Positions 48,798 to 60,284 of a DNA stretch of 64,000 nucleotides are shown here, in pieces. Each line of letters starts with the position of its first letter. Position 1 is the first letter of the stretch. Origin of the DNA: Zygnema cylindricum (lineage: Eukaryota > Streptophyta > Zygnematophyceae > Zygnematales > Zygnemataceae); the NCBI GenBank assembly GCA_037447655.1, contig JBBHKE010001847.1, positions 133,282 to 197,281 of the forward strand, given 5' to 3'. The notes beneath the pieces were generated by a model that worked only from the letters and a program-made list of their open reading frames with translations, was not told where the DNA came from and did no database searches. Made by a program: the position numbers and the translations under genes.

Positions 48798-51752
48798 TTA
48801 AAAGGCTTTATGGAAGAATCCCCAAATATTTGGATTCAAACGTTTTTTTCGCACACTTGCGGAGGAAGTCGTCAAGGGACTTGCCCAAAAATCCGAAATT
48901 CTCCAACGACAATGGAACAAACTGATCCGACGAGTCTCTGTGAGCGTAGTCTCTATCCTTCGTAATCGTTGCGTCTCGAGCCGCCACAACTGCATACAAT
49001 GTCGCGTTAGATGATACGTGTATCCTATTCGATCCGTGAGGACCACATCACTAGGGGTCTTCCCAACACCATGGAGGAAAACCAAGTCAACTCGAGGGCT
49101 TCGAAAGCCTTTAGATGGGGACGGGGAGGGGGTATATGAGACACCTCTCATTTTATGGTGTAGCACGCGTCAACGTCAACGACAACAATTTCATCCTGCA
49201 CCAAACAGCTTGTTCCCCACTAAGTGAGCAACATAATAAATGTATTCTTCCAGCATCAATATGTTGGTTATAAACATTAAAGGGTCCTTCTAAAAGAGGA
49301 GGGTGAGGCGAAACTAAACGCATGCGCAAAGCAAATGGAAATTGGTCAAACGATAAAAAACGTCTTGAGAGAATTAGTGTGGCTTGTAGCCACGTACCGG
49401 CCCGATGACCGGAACATGAACGTAAATGAATATGTTATTGAGGAAAAGTTAGAGCCTCTAGGAGGTTTTGGAATTAAACGGCGGTTACTTGGTCATATGT
49501 GGATTGTTGTAGTTGAATCATATTGTTATTAATTAGAGATTGGAAAAGGTGGAACTTGATTTTGAGCGTTAGGGGGCACTATGCACAAGCAAAAACAAAG
49601 GCTTGTTGAAAAGGTAAGAAACCTTCCTCCACCTAATAGGCAACCATAGCTAAAATACAGACATTATCAACAATAAAATAGGAGTTAACGGCAGCGCCAC
49701 CAAAGCCCACCTAAATTGATATATTGTTCACACAACGATGGTGACAAAAATCAAACATAATTCAATTTGGAGGCTATTTAACGTTACATTCGCATGATCG
49801 AAAATCCCATGACCGATTAGAAGATGGAAGGCAATAATGAACTTGTTGTAAAAATCCTTAATAGATGATGAAAAAATAGTCGTTAGTGACGAAATTCACG
49901 CAAGATAAAGAGGGTTGAGCAAAACAATTGGTTAAGATCATAAAAGCCATGTGCGAGTCTGAAATCTTGAGAAGGTCATCATTATGGGAAGGATTATTGA
50001 ACAACGCATCACCAACAACTTCGTTGACAAAAAAGGGGCTTTGACAAGGCAACCTAAAACCCTTAGCCCTGTTTTAAGATGGAGCATGAAAGCTCTTTGG
50101 AAAGAGGAAGTCCGGAGGGAAACCTTGTGGGTACCAAGATGTACACTTAGATGGTTTAACAAATAGCTCGATCCCACAAAGTTGCTCCACAAAATGAGAA
50201 AAAACAAAAAAAAAACGTGATTGCATGGACCCATTATATGCATATCATTTGCAATTAAAAGGAATCAAAAAGCGAGACAGGCTATAGATGATGCCCGTAA
50301 AGCTTGAAGGTGAGCTAAAAAAGAAAGAGGTGCCCCAAAAGTATCACAGTGTCTAGTGCCATTTGCAGATTGTAAAGTGGAAACCTCACCCATTGGACCC
50401 GCAAAAGGAAAAACTAGGGAGTTAGGCTTAAAAAAAAAACCACTATACGGTCACGTTAGCCACATGCACTGTAAAGACCACCCAATCCAGGTGAAGATCT
50501 AAAACAGCTCGTAGGCCATACATAATTGTTAGGATTATTGGAAGAATCGGCAGTTGATGTGTGGAGAATTAGTCATCCGCGAGTTCGTTGATGTTTTGGT
50601 TCGCGTGGCGCGATTCGATCTTGAGTGTGGTTTCGCGATTTGCATCAGAGTACCTTGAGTTCGTTCAATGTACGGTTGTTCAGTACCAGCCGGTACATAG
50701 ATTATTTATGTATCATGGTTCAGTTAGTTTCATTCTGTTTTGTTCGTGTTGTCTTGAACGGTGACAATGCTTTTTAGTGTGCAGTACGTGTCTAGTACGT
50801 TTTAGTGCGTGTCACTTTACTTCGGCGCTTGAATACTTTTTAGACGCACGTCCGCATGTGGACTTCGGCGCCCTCGTCTGTTTTCAGTTAGTGGAGTAAG
50901 TGGTCATTAGTTGTCGGTGTTAAGAAGGTATATTAGTGAGTGTTTTCATCAAGTTAGTATGCAGTCTCGGGAGATGCATCATGCATTCTTTAGGAAGAGA
51001 TGCATCATGTGTCTGCAGGGAGACACATTAAGAAGTGAGAGAGGGAGAGGTTGTATTGAAAAGCTAAGGTTTAATATATTGATATTTGGCCTTTATGATT
51101 TCTGTGAGCTGTGAGTGTTTTATGTGTAAGAATGTTTGTTCAAAGCTTCTGCTGTGTTAATGAGCTTGTTATTTATGAACATCTATTGCAGCACTTGATC
51201 GATTTTTAACAATAATTGCTTGGCAACCTTATTTCACAAGAACACCAAATTGATTCGGTGAGGAATGGTCATGAAGTGCTCCTTGGAGTCGGATGCACAT
51301 AGCGCGCCCAACGAAACATTACAGTTCTTGCTAATCATGATTGGACGGATTCCTCCATCTAGCTTAAAAATAACCATAAGTGTGGTAGCAAAAAAAAACA
51401 GTATATCATTACGAGGAATGTGCACACGAACCATCTCGAACATCACTTTAAATAAAAGGTTGAAGCCTTCGGTTAGAGTTTTAGGAGGAAATATATATGA
51501 AAGAAGTTTATTAACCATTCAAGACGGACCGCTCGCTGAAAGGTGAGGGGATCGGATGAGCGCATTGGTAAAAAAATTTAAGATCGAAATCAAACGATTC
51601 AATAGGAGCATGCCACTTAACAGATGAGAGGATATCTTCATGTGTTGGAGGGTGTACCCAACCCAAAGCTTTAAGAGGTTCTTACGATAACGGATAGGAC
51701 CTGAAAGGGCAAAGAGCTCGTGCAGCCAGAGAAAATTCACCCAATCGACCAA
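48798..51752 (-). pseudogene. Decayed LINE (R2/plant-type reverse transcriptase), interrupted by a solo LTR
   Basis: Fragments in several minus frames match the order of a plant non-LTR reverse transcriptase. In 51752-51234 a palm-upstream segment ends in KLDGGIRPI. Around 50243-49858 a thumb segment has GLRVLG, FFVNEVVGDALFNN and DDLLKISDSHMAFMILTNCF. In 49166-48808 a C-terminal segment has DVVLTD and FVPLSLENFGFLGKSLDDFL. Frame changes and stops are frequent, so it is long dead. The family call rests on pattern memory of the GGIRPI and FVPL-LE-FG motifs. Confidence 0.6.
50527..51211. mobile_element. Solo LTR inserted in the LINE relic
   Basis: 685 bp starting TGTTAGGATTATTGG and ending TTTTTAACA, flanked by ATAAT on both sides (50522-50526, 51212-51216). 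TG...CA ends and a 5-bp duplication identify an LTR left after recombination. Its orientation is not certain. It shares TAGTTTCATTCTGTTTTGT with 54929-54947. The short frame at 50911-51114 is not a gene. Confidence 0.8.
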
Positions 51753-52390
51753 GGAGGATAGCCCATTAGACTATAGGCGGAGCTTGATAACGGGGCGTAA
51801 CTATTGTTTTTAAAAGATAGTTTCGTGCGCAGCATTTTGTGCGCACGCGACGTTTCATGCGGATATGACGCGAGTTTTTTTAATGCGTAAGTACTAAATT
51901 AATTTAACGTGGAGGTTCGAATGTATTTGTGGATTGGAGGAGTAGTTGTACGGATAATATTAAAGTGACGTACAAGCATTCGAAATGGACGGCAGATCGC
52001 GAAGCAATATGACGTGAAACATTACAAAATATTTAATATGTAATATTGTAATCTAATAAGACAAATATAATTTATGGAAAAGTAAGTCATCCGTACGAAA
52101 AATCATATTTTGCAAGTGGACAATAAATCACTTACCGGCATTTATGATAAAGGACGAATTCTTGGTACGGACACGATTGAAGTGGCACGATTTCACTTCG
52201 ACAAAATGCTTCATGGTACATTTGAAGTGAGGACGGCGTCCGCCGATATATTTGGAGGTTCACACTATTTTAAGGACGCGATTCACGCGGGGACCACAAA
52301 TGACTTAAGCACGACGTGTCGTTTACTTTATCACCGACACATACTCAAGAGTTTTCGCACTGTACAACCACTGTTAGCTGGACTTATATG
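51753..52390. other. Intergenic, no gene recognised
   Basis: A 93-codon plus frame (52110-52391) has no domain I recognise. The sequence has the GTACGG-rich character of nearby repeats. Confidence 0.35.
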
Positions 52391-53145
52391 ACCGATGCTG
52401 ACTAAGGGTGAAGTTCCATCAAGCGAAAAGTGGCGTTTCTAACAGAAATCCGCGACTCTCCGTACCAGATCGTATCGCCTATTTTGTTTTTATATGAAAA
52501 CCAACATTACAGAGAATCTTGCGGAGACTCTCCGGAGGTCTTGGAGGTAATACCGGCCGTCGGATGTTCATCTGCGATGAGTTCGCTTCAATTTTCTCTG
52601 TTAGACTCAACCCACCTCGACGAGGTGGGTTGGCATACACAGAAAAAAAAAATTTGTGACACGGTGGACAATTAAGCTACGTGTCATGATGGAAAACCAA
52701 CGAAAAATCTAAAGATTTGCACATGACACGCGGTTTCCAAAATATAACCGAAAATAAAAACGAAATTTCGTAACACTCCCTCGTCACGCTATTTTCGGTA
52801 ACTTTTGTTCGTCACACTATTTCTCTCAAAGGACTTTTGTTTTGTTCGAAAGCTGAAACCCTAAAAAATGAGCTGGCGTGCAGACTGGCGTCTGCAAAAG
52901 TTTTAGCGTATTATTACTTCGTACGCAGGTACACGGTACGCAAGTCAAGATTTGAAGTTAAGTTTGTCGGTGCTAAAAATCTGAAAGATATTCAATATCG
53001 GATCGTAGCTTGCGTGGCGCCAATCAATATAAAACACGTGGCTTACAAACCCTACGTGATGGAACTTCGGCTCAATCAACCTGGTCTGTAGAGTTTGCTG
53101 TACAATTACAGAAACGAATGATGGAACTTCACCCTAAGCATCGGT
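52391..53145. mobile_element. Terminal-inverted-repeat element (755 bp), complete copy
   Basis: The ends are inverted: ACCGATGCTGACTAAGGG and complement ACCGATGCTTAGGG, then GTGAAGTTCCATCA on both sides. An internal hairpin AACCCACCTCGACGAGGTGGGTT is at about 52609-52631. Diverged relatives are at 14755-15420 and 10938-11110. No target duplication is obvious, so the superfamily is open. The 84-codon frame at the right end is shared with the relative at 10984 because of DNA homology. Confidence 0.7.
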
Positions 53146-54194
53146 AACACTTTTTGTACGGACATATATTTGTAAATACTTGAGAAACATATGTTTGTAG
53201 TTTAGCGCAGTTTAAAATAGTTTTTCACTATTCAGTTAGTGACAGGTGTAGCTCTAGGATTAGTGTAGGACTTAGTAGATTAAGTATAACTTGTAGGACT
53301 TAGATTATTTTTACAATCACAGTTAAGTTTATCAAAGTAATGGCAGACTGTTTTTCTGCAACTTTGACCTGATGGTGTGATCACCCTGATTGCTGTTTTT
53401 GTATGAAACTTTGTAGAGATACTAGTAAATCAACGCCTGTTACACGGACATGTACCCTGTCTAGTTTATCGTGTCCGTACTACGGACGCACGCCAACGCT
53501 ACACCGCGAATTGTTATTAGTGTCAAAGTTTAAATAGTGTTGAAGAAAATTTGACGTAATTGATGCTAAATAAGAATTTGATTTTTTTCTTCTAATTTGT
53601 AATAATATATTATAATTTCGGCATTATGCTAATTTTGGAACAACAAAAATGGATTATTCGCCGTACGATTATATACATTAATATGTGTATCCGTACAAAA
53701 TATTAGAAATCGTACGCCGTCGTGAAATTAAATATCCATACATGTCAGACTAATTTATGTGTCAAAATAATCCCGTTTTTTTAGCGCACGTTCTTATGCG
53801 TGCCCGTCTACTTTAATTCATTTTTTGTAAAATTTTCACTTCAAAAGGTTCATTTATGTACGGTCTGGCATAGACCGTACACCACACTATTTAGATCTTA
53901 TTATACTTTCGTTCTTTACGCTATTTTGTACGCTACCTTAATTAAAGTAAAGGAAAAATTAAAATCATGTATCCTATTTAAGAAAAAAAATCAAAATTTC
54001 AAGAACCCAAATTAATGATACAGTACGCTATCCGTAATGCGGTCTACACAGCAACGCACGACAACTTTTAAAATATAACTCCAAATAGCGTGATTCTTTT
54101 GCGGACGTCTACCAAATTTAGTACTCTATAATCATAACACCTAAATATCCCTTTATAAACAAGTTCGATCCGCTATTGCTGTTACAGTTAAATT
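53146..54194. other. Intergenic with a single MITE terminus
   Basis: 53502-53528 (CACCGCGAATTGTTATTAG...) after TA is one terminus of the TA-target MITE; the partner was not found. 53770-53975 is a diverged copy of 60825-61005 (AGCGCACGTTCTTATGCGT, ATTTATGTACG, GACCGTACACCAC). Confidence 0.45.
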
Positions 54195-54815
54195 ACGCCA
54201 TTCGTACGGCGGTCTGCACAGCGACGCACGACAATGTTACATTACGCCATCTATACGACAGTCTACACAACGACGCACGACAACGTTAAATTACGCCATC
54301 CGTACAGCAGTCTGTATAGCGACGCACGACAATGTTACATTACGCCATCTGTACGGCGACCTGCACAACGACGCACGACAACGTTAAAATACACCATCCG
54401 TACGGCGGTCTGCACACCGACGGTTGGCATTGTTAGATTACGCCAACCGTACGACGGTCTGCACACCCACGGTTGGTAATGTTACATTATGCCATTTGTA
54501 CGGCGGTTTGCACACTGACGGGTGGCAATGTTAGGTTACGCCAACCGTACTACGGTCTGCACATCGACGGTTGGTAATGTTAGATTACGCCAACCGTACG
54601 GCGGTCTGCACACCGACGGGTGGCAATGTTAGGTTTCGCTAGCCGTACGGTGGTCGGCACACCAATAACTGGCAATGTAAAATTATGCCATCCGTACGGC
54701 GGTACGGGCGGCACCGTTGCATTGTGCTAGCGGTACGATGGTCCGTACTGCGGACGGTCGCACGGCAGCGTTACATTGTGCCAGCCGTACGGCTGTCCGT
54801 ACTACAGACGGGCGG
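54195..54815. repeat. 49-bp minisatellite, about 13 units
   Basis: Ten units are exactly 49 bp (starts at 54195, 54244, 54293 ... 54636); three of unequal length follow. The core is ACGCCAWCCGTACGGCGGTC, TGCACA, CGACG, CAATGTTA. Units 1 and 3 end AATGTTACATT, while 2 and 4 end AACGTTAAAT/AT, so the basic block looks like a 98-bp dimer. An earlier degenerate unit lies near 54022. The open frame through it is a repeat artefact. Confidence 0.92.
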
Positions 54816-54847
54816 AAAATATCGAAGACAGACACATCGCCTACCGC

Positions 54848-54858
54848 CTATATAAGGT
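54848..54858 (+). promoter_or_regulatory. Possible TATA box after the minisatellite
   Basis: CCTATATAAGG lies just downstream of the 49-bp array. The following 80-100 bases share TAGTTTCATTCTGTTTTGT with the solo LTR at 50727, so this may be the promoter of a related, unresolved LTR. Confidence 0.35.
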
Positions 54859-54859
54859 T

Positions 54860-56685
54860 TCGCGGAGGGGCGAACAATGTTCCCTTATTTACATACCGAT
54901 TTGTTGACCTAGAAACTATATGTGTGTGTAGTTTCATTCTGTTTTGTCAGTTATGTAGATTTCTGTGGGAAGTTTACCTGGTTATCATGAAAAGTTGTCA
55001 GTTGTTTTTGGGAAACTTTGGAGCTTATATCTTCTAGATTCCTTTGTGGATTTGGCTGGAACTTTGGGAGTTTATAGTGTCTATGGTATACTGAATATTG
55101 GTGCAGTTTGAGGTGGTTTTGTTTACTGTGGAGTAATCTGTGTTGTCTGAAACACAGCTGTTTCGGGGTAGTCTGTGGGTGTCTTCCGTGAGTAATCCAT
55201 GGCTGAAATCGGCTATGGACAACAGTAACGTCGACGAATAGACACAAAAATACTAAGTATTTGGTATGTGTGCTCTTGTTGCAAAGACTCCCAATCGACA
55301 CTAACAAAGCGACACCAAACTGTTTGTCTCACGAGCGCCGCTAGCTCCCCCTTGGGCTGGTAAAGCTAAATGGTTTTTGGAGAGAACCGAGCTCAGTTGA
55401 GAAAACTCGGTAGATGACATTAACGAGAACTTGGCGAATGAGTTTTTACCCTAAAAAACCTGGGCGAAATGGCGAATGAATTTCCATCCTAAATAGCCCG
55501 GAAAACTGTACAGGAACCGTTCGGTATAAAGATGTCGCGTAAGACAACGAAGATAGACATGGATATGGCGGACCTGACGCAGCAACTGCCTTGACGCTAC
55601 AATACAGTGTCCAAAGCTGACATCTGATGTCAACAAACCCTAGTTGTTCAAATCGCGCGAATTTTTCATTTTTTCCAAAGTTTCTACGTATTGTACGTGA
55701 CTTTTGAAAAAATCGCAAAAAAACGTCAGCTGTAAACTGAACAGACAATTTACGGGAAACGTACAGACAAATTACGGTAAATGTATGATGTTTTACGACA
55801 ATTGTACAAAAGTTAACGGAAAGATACAATGCACGTATCGGTACTTTCTATTCTGTAAACTAAACAAAATGTTCACGAATATGTACGCAATTTTATCGTA
55901 CATCTATGGATGATTTTAAAAAGAGACGTTGCAGCGTCACACTATTTGCGCGCCATAAGTTCAAAATTTGTACGAATGTCTTTTTCAAATTTTTGAAAAG
56001 AAGCCGCCATGAAAACTTGAACAGTTAAGATGTAGAGAGAGAAGGTCATGGCTGCCTGTCAAAAAGTCAATATTATTTTTAAAAAAATGAGGCGTCGTTA
56101 TTCTAACAAAAATTAGACGTCGTCCACGATTTGAATCTGGACACAAAGATTATTCATTTGACAAACTGGTTTGTTGTCCGTAACCAGTTAATGTAAATGT
56201 TCCGACACAAACGTTAAATGTGATAAATTATTTATCATTAAAATTTTATACCGCTTATTTAACGACAAGCGTACAAACTGCGGTACATGTTCAATTCAAT
56301 TTTGTTTAACATGTACGGAATTGTACAGAAAAATATCTTTATTATCGATTTTTACGTTTTTTTCAAATCGACCTCCCAGTTTCTACGTATTGTACGCGCG
56401 TTTGAATTTGCGTAAAATGCGTTTTGAACAACTATGCAACAAACATCAAAAGTACCGCATTTTCTGTGCTACCGAAACGTAAACTTCATATTTTATTAAA
56501 CACGTATAGTAAGTGTATGATAAAAGTGACTATATGCACACTACATAGTCGGCGACATGTTTGCTATACTGATACAGAAGCAGACATGGTGTCTAGGTAT
56601 CTTACAAGTTTCCCCGGTGTGGTGAACCGTGTGAACCCGCAGTTCACCGTGCAAAATGCGCTGTAAGTTCACCACTGACAAGATC
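54860..56685. other. Intergenic, no gene recognised
   Basis: Frames on both strands (longest minus 55446-55829) show no known domain. Motifs of the TACGTATTGTACG type recur (55684, 56383). 56566-56585 shares CAGAAGCAGACATGGTGTC with 61301-61321. Confidence 0.4.
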
Positions 56686-57190
56686 ATAGTTAAAAAGTAG
56701 GTGAAAGTAGGCCCATAGAATATGTCTATTGTACGCAAAACATACAATATGGCCTTAAGACCCATATTGTATTGGTCGCAAAATGAAAAATAATAGTAAC
56801 AGGGTTAGGTTAACATCGATCGATAGAGGATTAAATGTCATGTCTAAATTTTGAAAAACATTCGAAGAAATTTTTATTTTTCCGTGAGTTTTGAGGTATT
56901 TCTTATTTAAACCGTCAGATTTGGACGATCGGACGTTCGCTGATCAAAGTAGCGGTCTAAGAAGATCACATGAAAAGCCCATAACACAACTCACGATAAG
57001 ACATACGTCCGCGTTTTTTTTTTCCTTGTTTTTTTTTTCGCGAAATGTTATCCTACGTGTCAGCTCGGTAAAAAATTTCGTCCGGCGACGTGCGCTGTAC
57101 TATGATGATACATCAGATTCGTGCGTTCGTACAAGAGTGTGCACAACCCACACCGTTGATGTCCAATTCGTACAGATTTCAACTATTTTA
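56686..57190 (+). mobile_element. Partial copy of AGTTCAAAAGTAGG element
   Basis: About 500 bp collinear with 60288-60600 and 61060-61180: CATACAATATGSCCTTAAGACC, ATCGATCGATAGAG, AACCGTCAGATTTGGACGATCGGAC, GTCCGGCGACGTGCGCTGTACT. It lacks the 60600-61050 part and the right terminus. Confidence 0.65.
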
Positions 57191-57357
57191 CGAAAACTAC
57201 GTAGTATTCGTTGATTCTATACTTTTCGTAAAGTTCGTGTAGATTTCGCTGTACGGAAAATAGTACGGTCGTTTAAAAAAAAAAAAGACGTTGCGTAATT
57301 TACGCGGATGATTTTTGAATGTGATACATACGATCCTCTTTAAGAAGGAAGCCGCCA

Positions 57358-59397
57358 TTGAAGCTCCCATATAATCCGCTACTAAACCTGTCATTGAAAC
57401 CGCCCTTCAATCTTCCACGAACCTCGCGAGAATTATCCATGCCTAGGCCTCGAGGAATCGAGTGGGAGCATGTTAGGTCTCCAAACGGAGAGGTGGTTGG
57501 GAACAACAAAATATGCGTCTGTGTTTACTGCGAATTCGAATATAATGGTCAAGCCACTAGGATTAGAAACCACCTTCTTCGAAATGTGAAGAGTGGGGGT
57601 ATTAGAGCTTGCATTTTATGTGCGGAAGAGGTGAAGGCGGAGCTAAATGCATCAGGAAACGAAAAATCTTCTCATGGCTCGCAGAAACATGTAATTTCCG
57701 ATTTGGATGAACTCACAAAAAGTCTTGGGTCTAGCCAGAGCAATAAAATACAAGGTGTGCAAACGAAAATAACAAATATTTTTAATAAGTATAACAAGAA
57801 AGAGGTCGATGCAACATGGGCAAGGGCTTTTTTCGCTAATGGTTTGCCGTTTCAACTACTTAATCACCCATATTTTAAAGAAGCAGTGAGGAAAAACGGG
57901 GAGATAGAGGCGTCTTACAAGATACCTCATCGAATTACTATGATAACTCGTCTCCTATCTGAGACGAAGGCGACTGTCACTAGGGATTTGGCGAGTTACG
58001 TGGAGACGATGGAAGTCACCGATGCCTCGATCACGTCAGACGGTTGGACAGCCGTTGATGAAACGCCTCTCTTGAACATTTTAGCTGTCACCCCCAAGGG
58101 CGACATGTTTGTCACGGCAAAAGACACTAGTGGGCAAATCAAGGATGCTGAATACGTGTTGTGTAAGGTGTTGGAGAAGGGAGTTCTTGTGGTGGGGATC
58201 GAGCAAGTGGTGCAAGTTGTGACAGATTCTGCTGCTGTAAAAAAGGCTGCAGCCTCGTTGCTCGTGATGAAGTACCCTTCCATCACGTGGACACCATGCT
58301 CTGCCCACGTATCGGATCAAATGTTGGAGGATTGGGGCAAATTGACATTTATTTCTACACCAGTTCGACAGTCAAAAGAGGTATAATAATTCACCACGAA
58401 TCATCATATCAGTGCAGCATTGTTCAATAAAATCTCACCTCTTAGGCTTTTGAAACCGGGAGAGACTAGGTTTGCAACAAATTTTATCATGCTACAAAGG
58501 TTTTTACAAGTGAAGGAAAAACTGTAGATCTTAATGTTTGATGATGGTTATAAGCAATGGATAAGCAAGTCTACATACAGGTTTGAGGGTGCTAAGATTA
58601 AAGGCCATATTTTGAGTCCGGAGTTTTGGATCAAAGTGACGGAGGCAGTGACAGTTTCAGAGCATGTGGTGCGGCTAACGAGGGAGTGTGACAAAGGGCC
58701 CCCAAATGTGGGAAAGGTTTATTATGGTTTTTATAGTATTGGGCAGTTTTTACATAAGTTATCCAGCAATGGAGGAGAAAGAAGTTACGAAGGCTTGCAA
58801 ATTTTGGAGGAGCTCAAAGCATCTTGGTTTGCCAGATGGGAGATGGCACATAGCCCCATATATGATGTCGGCTTTGTACTCGATCGCGAGTACCAAAGTT
58901 ACACCTATGGCCAGCATTCAAACTTGAAAGTAATGGAAGGTTTTCAGATAATGCTCAAGAAGATGTTACCAAATGTGGGGGACCAAGCTGAGGCCTACAT
59001 TGAGCTTTCTAAGCATAGAGGTTTCGAGGGTGTCTTTGGGAGGGAGGTAACAAAAGCTTGTGCCAGAAAGATGCCAGGGTGGAAGTGGTGGCAACAGTTT
59101 GGGGTTGTCACCCCTACCTTGCAGAAGGTAGCAATTAGGATTCTTGCTCAGTGCTCAGTTGCTAGCTCATGTGAGAGGAATTGGTGAACCTATGACCATA
59201 TTCACTCTAAGAAAAGGAATAGGCTGACACCTAAATGAGCTAATGATTTGGTCTGGGTTTTTAGCAATCTCAGGTAATTTCAGAACACCAGAGATATTAC
59301 TTCTGAAGAGGATATGATAGCATGGGAGGAAAAGGAAGGGGAGGTAGGAGAAGATGAGTTTGATGCAGAGATGTTTGACCTAGATTTGGAGTAATGA
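57358..59397 (+). pseudogene. hAT superfamily transposase, inactivated
   Basis: 57358-58386 encodes a BED-type zinc finger (CVYC ... IRNHLLR), the DUF659-type core (SDGWTAVDETPLLNILAV, VTDSAAVKKAA, CSAHVSDQMLEDW), and stops at 58384 with consecutive TAA codons. Reading continues in frame through LLKPGETRFATNF, hits TAG at 58525, and is open from 58534 to 59187, up to the hATC dimerisation block (CSVASSCERNW). A stop cuts that block, which goes on as HSKKRNRL and DLVWVFSNLR. All breaks are nonsense changes in one frame, so decay is moderate. Termini of the element were not identified. The TATCGG MITEs cannot be tied to it from this window. Confidence 0.85.
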
Positions 59398-59853
59398 GAG
59401 TTAGAGGAGAGAAATATATTCGTAATGTGCAGTGAGTTAATATATTTTTGATAATTTGATGTGAAAATTAAACCATTTTTTCCAAATTAATACAAAGTTG
59501 GTTTTTTTCTGCTTTAATGTAAACTTGATTTTTTCCATCGTGAACATGTTTTAACAAGGCGATGTTTTACCAAAAATAAAGAAACCTGATTGCTGGTTAA
59601 AAAATATGATAGGACTCTTCGCAGTGAGGTGCCTGTGTTGCTTGAGGCAGTCTGGTTGCTGTGTAGCTCGAGGCAGTCAGGTTGCTGGTTCAGCGACGAG
59701 ACTGCCTCGCCGCTAACTGCGCTGGTTTTTTTCACTTTTCCGCATTTTAGGTTTTTGAATATTTGAATTTGAAAAGTCAAGTATGGTACGCATTTTATTA
59801 ACTTTTCAAAATCGTTTAATGCGTGCCGTGCGTAGTATTCGTTAGTTTATACC
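59398..59853. other. Spacer between hAT pseudogene and copia fragment
   Basis: Contains a short direct repeat GAGGCAGTCTGGTTGCTG / GAGGCAGTCAGGTTGCTG (59644, 59672). 59832-59860 resembles 57199-57230 (GTAGTATTCGTTRRTTYTATA). Confidence 0.4.
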
Positions 59854-60284
59854 TTGCGTAATATGCGCACGGGACATCTATGGTATAAAACCCTCGTTGA
59901 GAACTCATTATGCAGTCGCATTAAAACCCTCCGTACGGATAACGGAGGTGAATACTTCTCTAACGAATTTTCCTCTTTTCTTGCGGCTAACAGAATATCT
60001 CACCAATCAACAACCCCCCATACTCCTCAACAGAATGGGGTTTCAAAACGTTATAATCGCACTCTCCTCAACATGGCACGTTCCATGTTGCATTACGCTG
60101 GTCTGCCCACCACATTTTGGGTAGAATCAGTCTCTACGGCAAATTATATTCGAAATCGTTGTCCAACTTCCGTGCTTCCTGTTACCCCGTACGAAGCCTG
60201 GCACGCCACCAAACCAGATGTTTCGCACGGGGGGGCCGACGTGGATCTCTCACAATGCGCGAAACCGACCTCGGAGGTTCACAG
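59854..60284 (+). pseudogene. Copia integrase fragment (third copia family)
   Basis: An open reading with the integrase core: LRTDNGGEYFSNEF, HQSTTPHTPQQNGVSKRYNR, MARSMLHYAGLPTTFW and PYEAWHATKPDVSH. It lacks the rest of integrase, RT, LTRs and primer site. The right side ends at the MULE-like element at 60285. It differs from copia 1 and 2 in sequence and strand. Confidence 0.82.

Noticed and set aside
54195-54815. Regular 49-bp repeats that could suggest a CRISPR array
   Set aside because: Units are directly adjacent with no unique spacers, and the window is a eukaryotic nuclear genome; it is a minisatellite.
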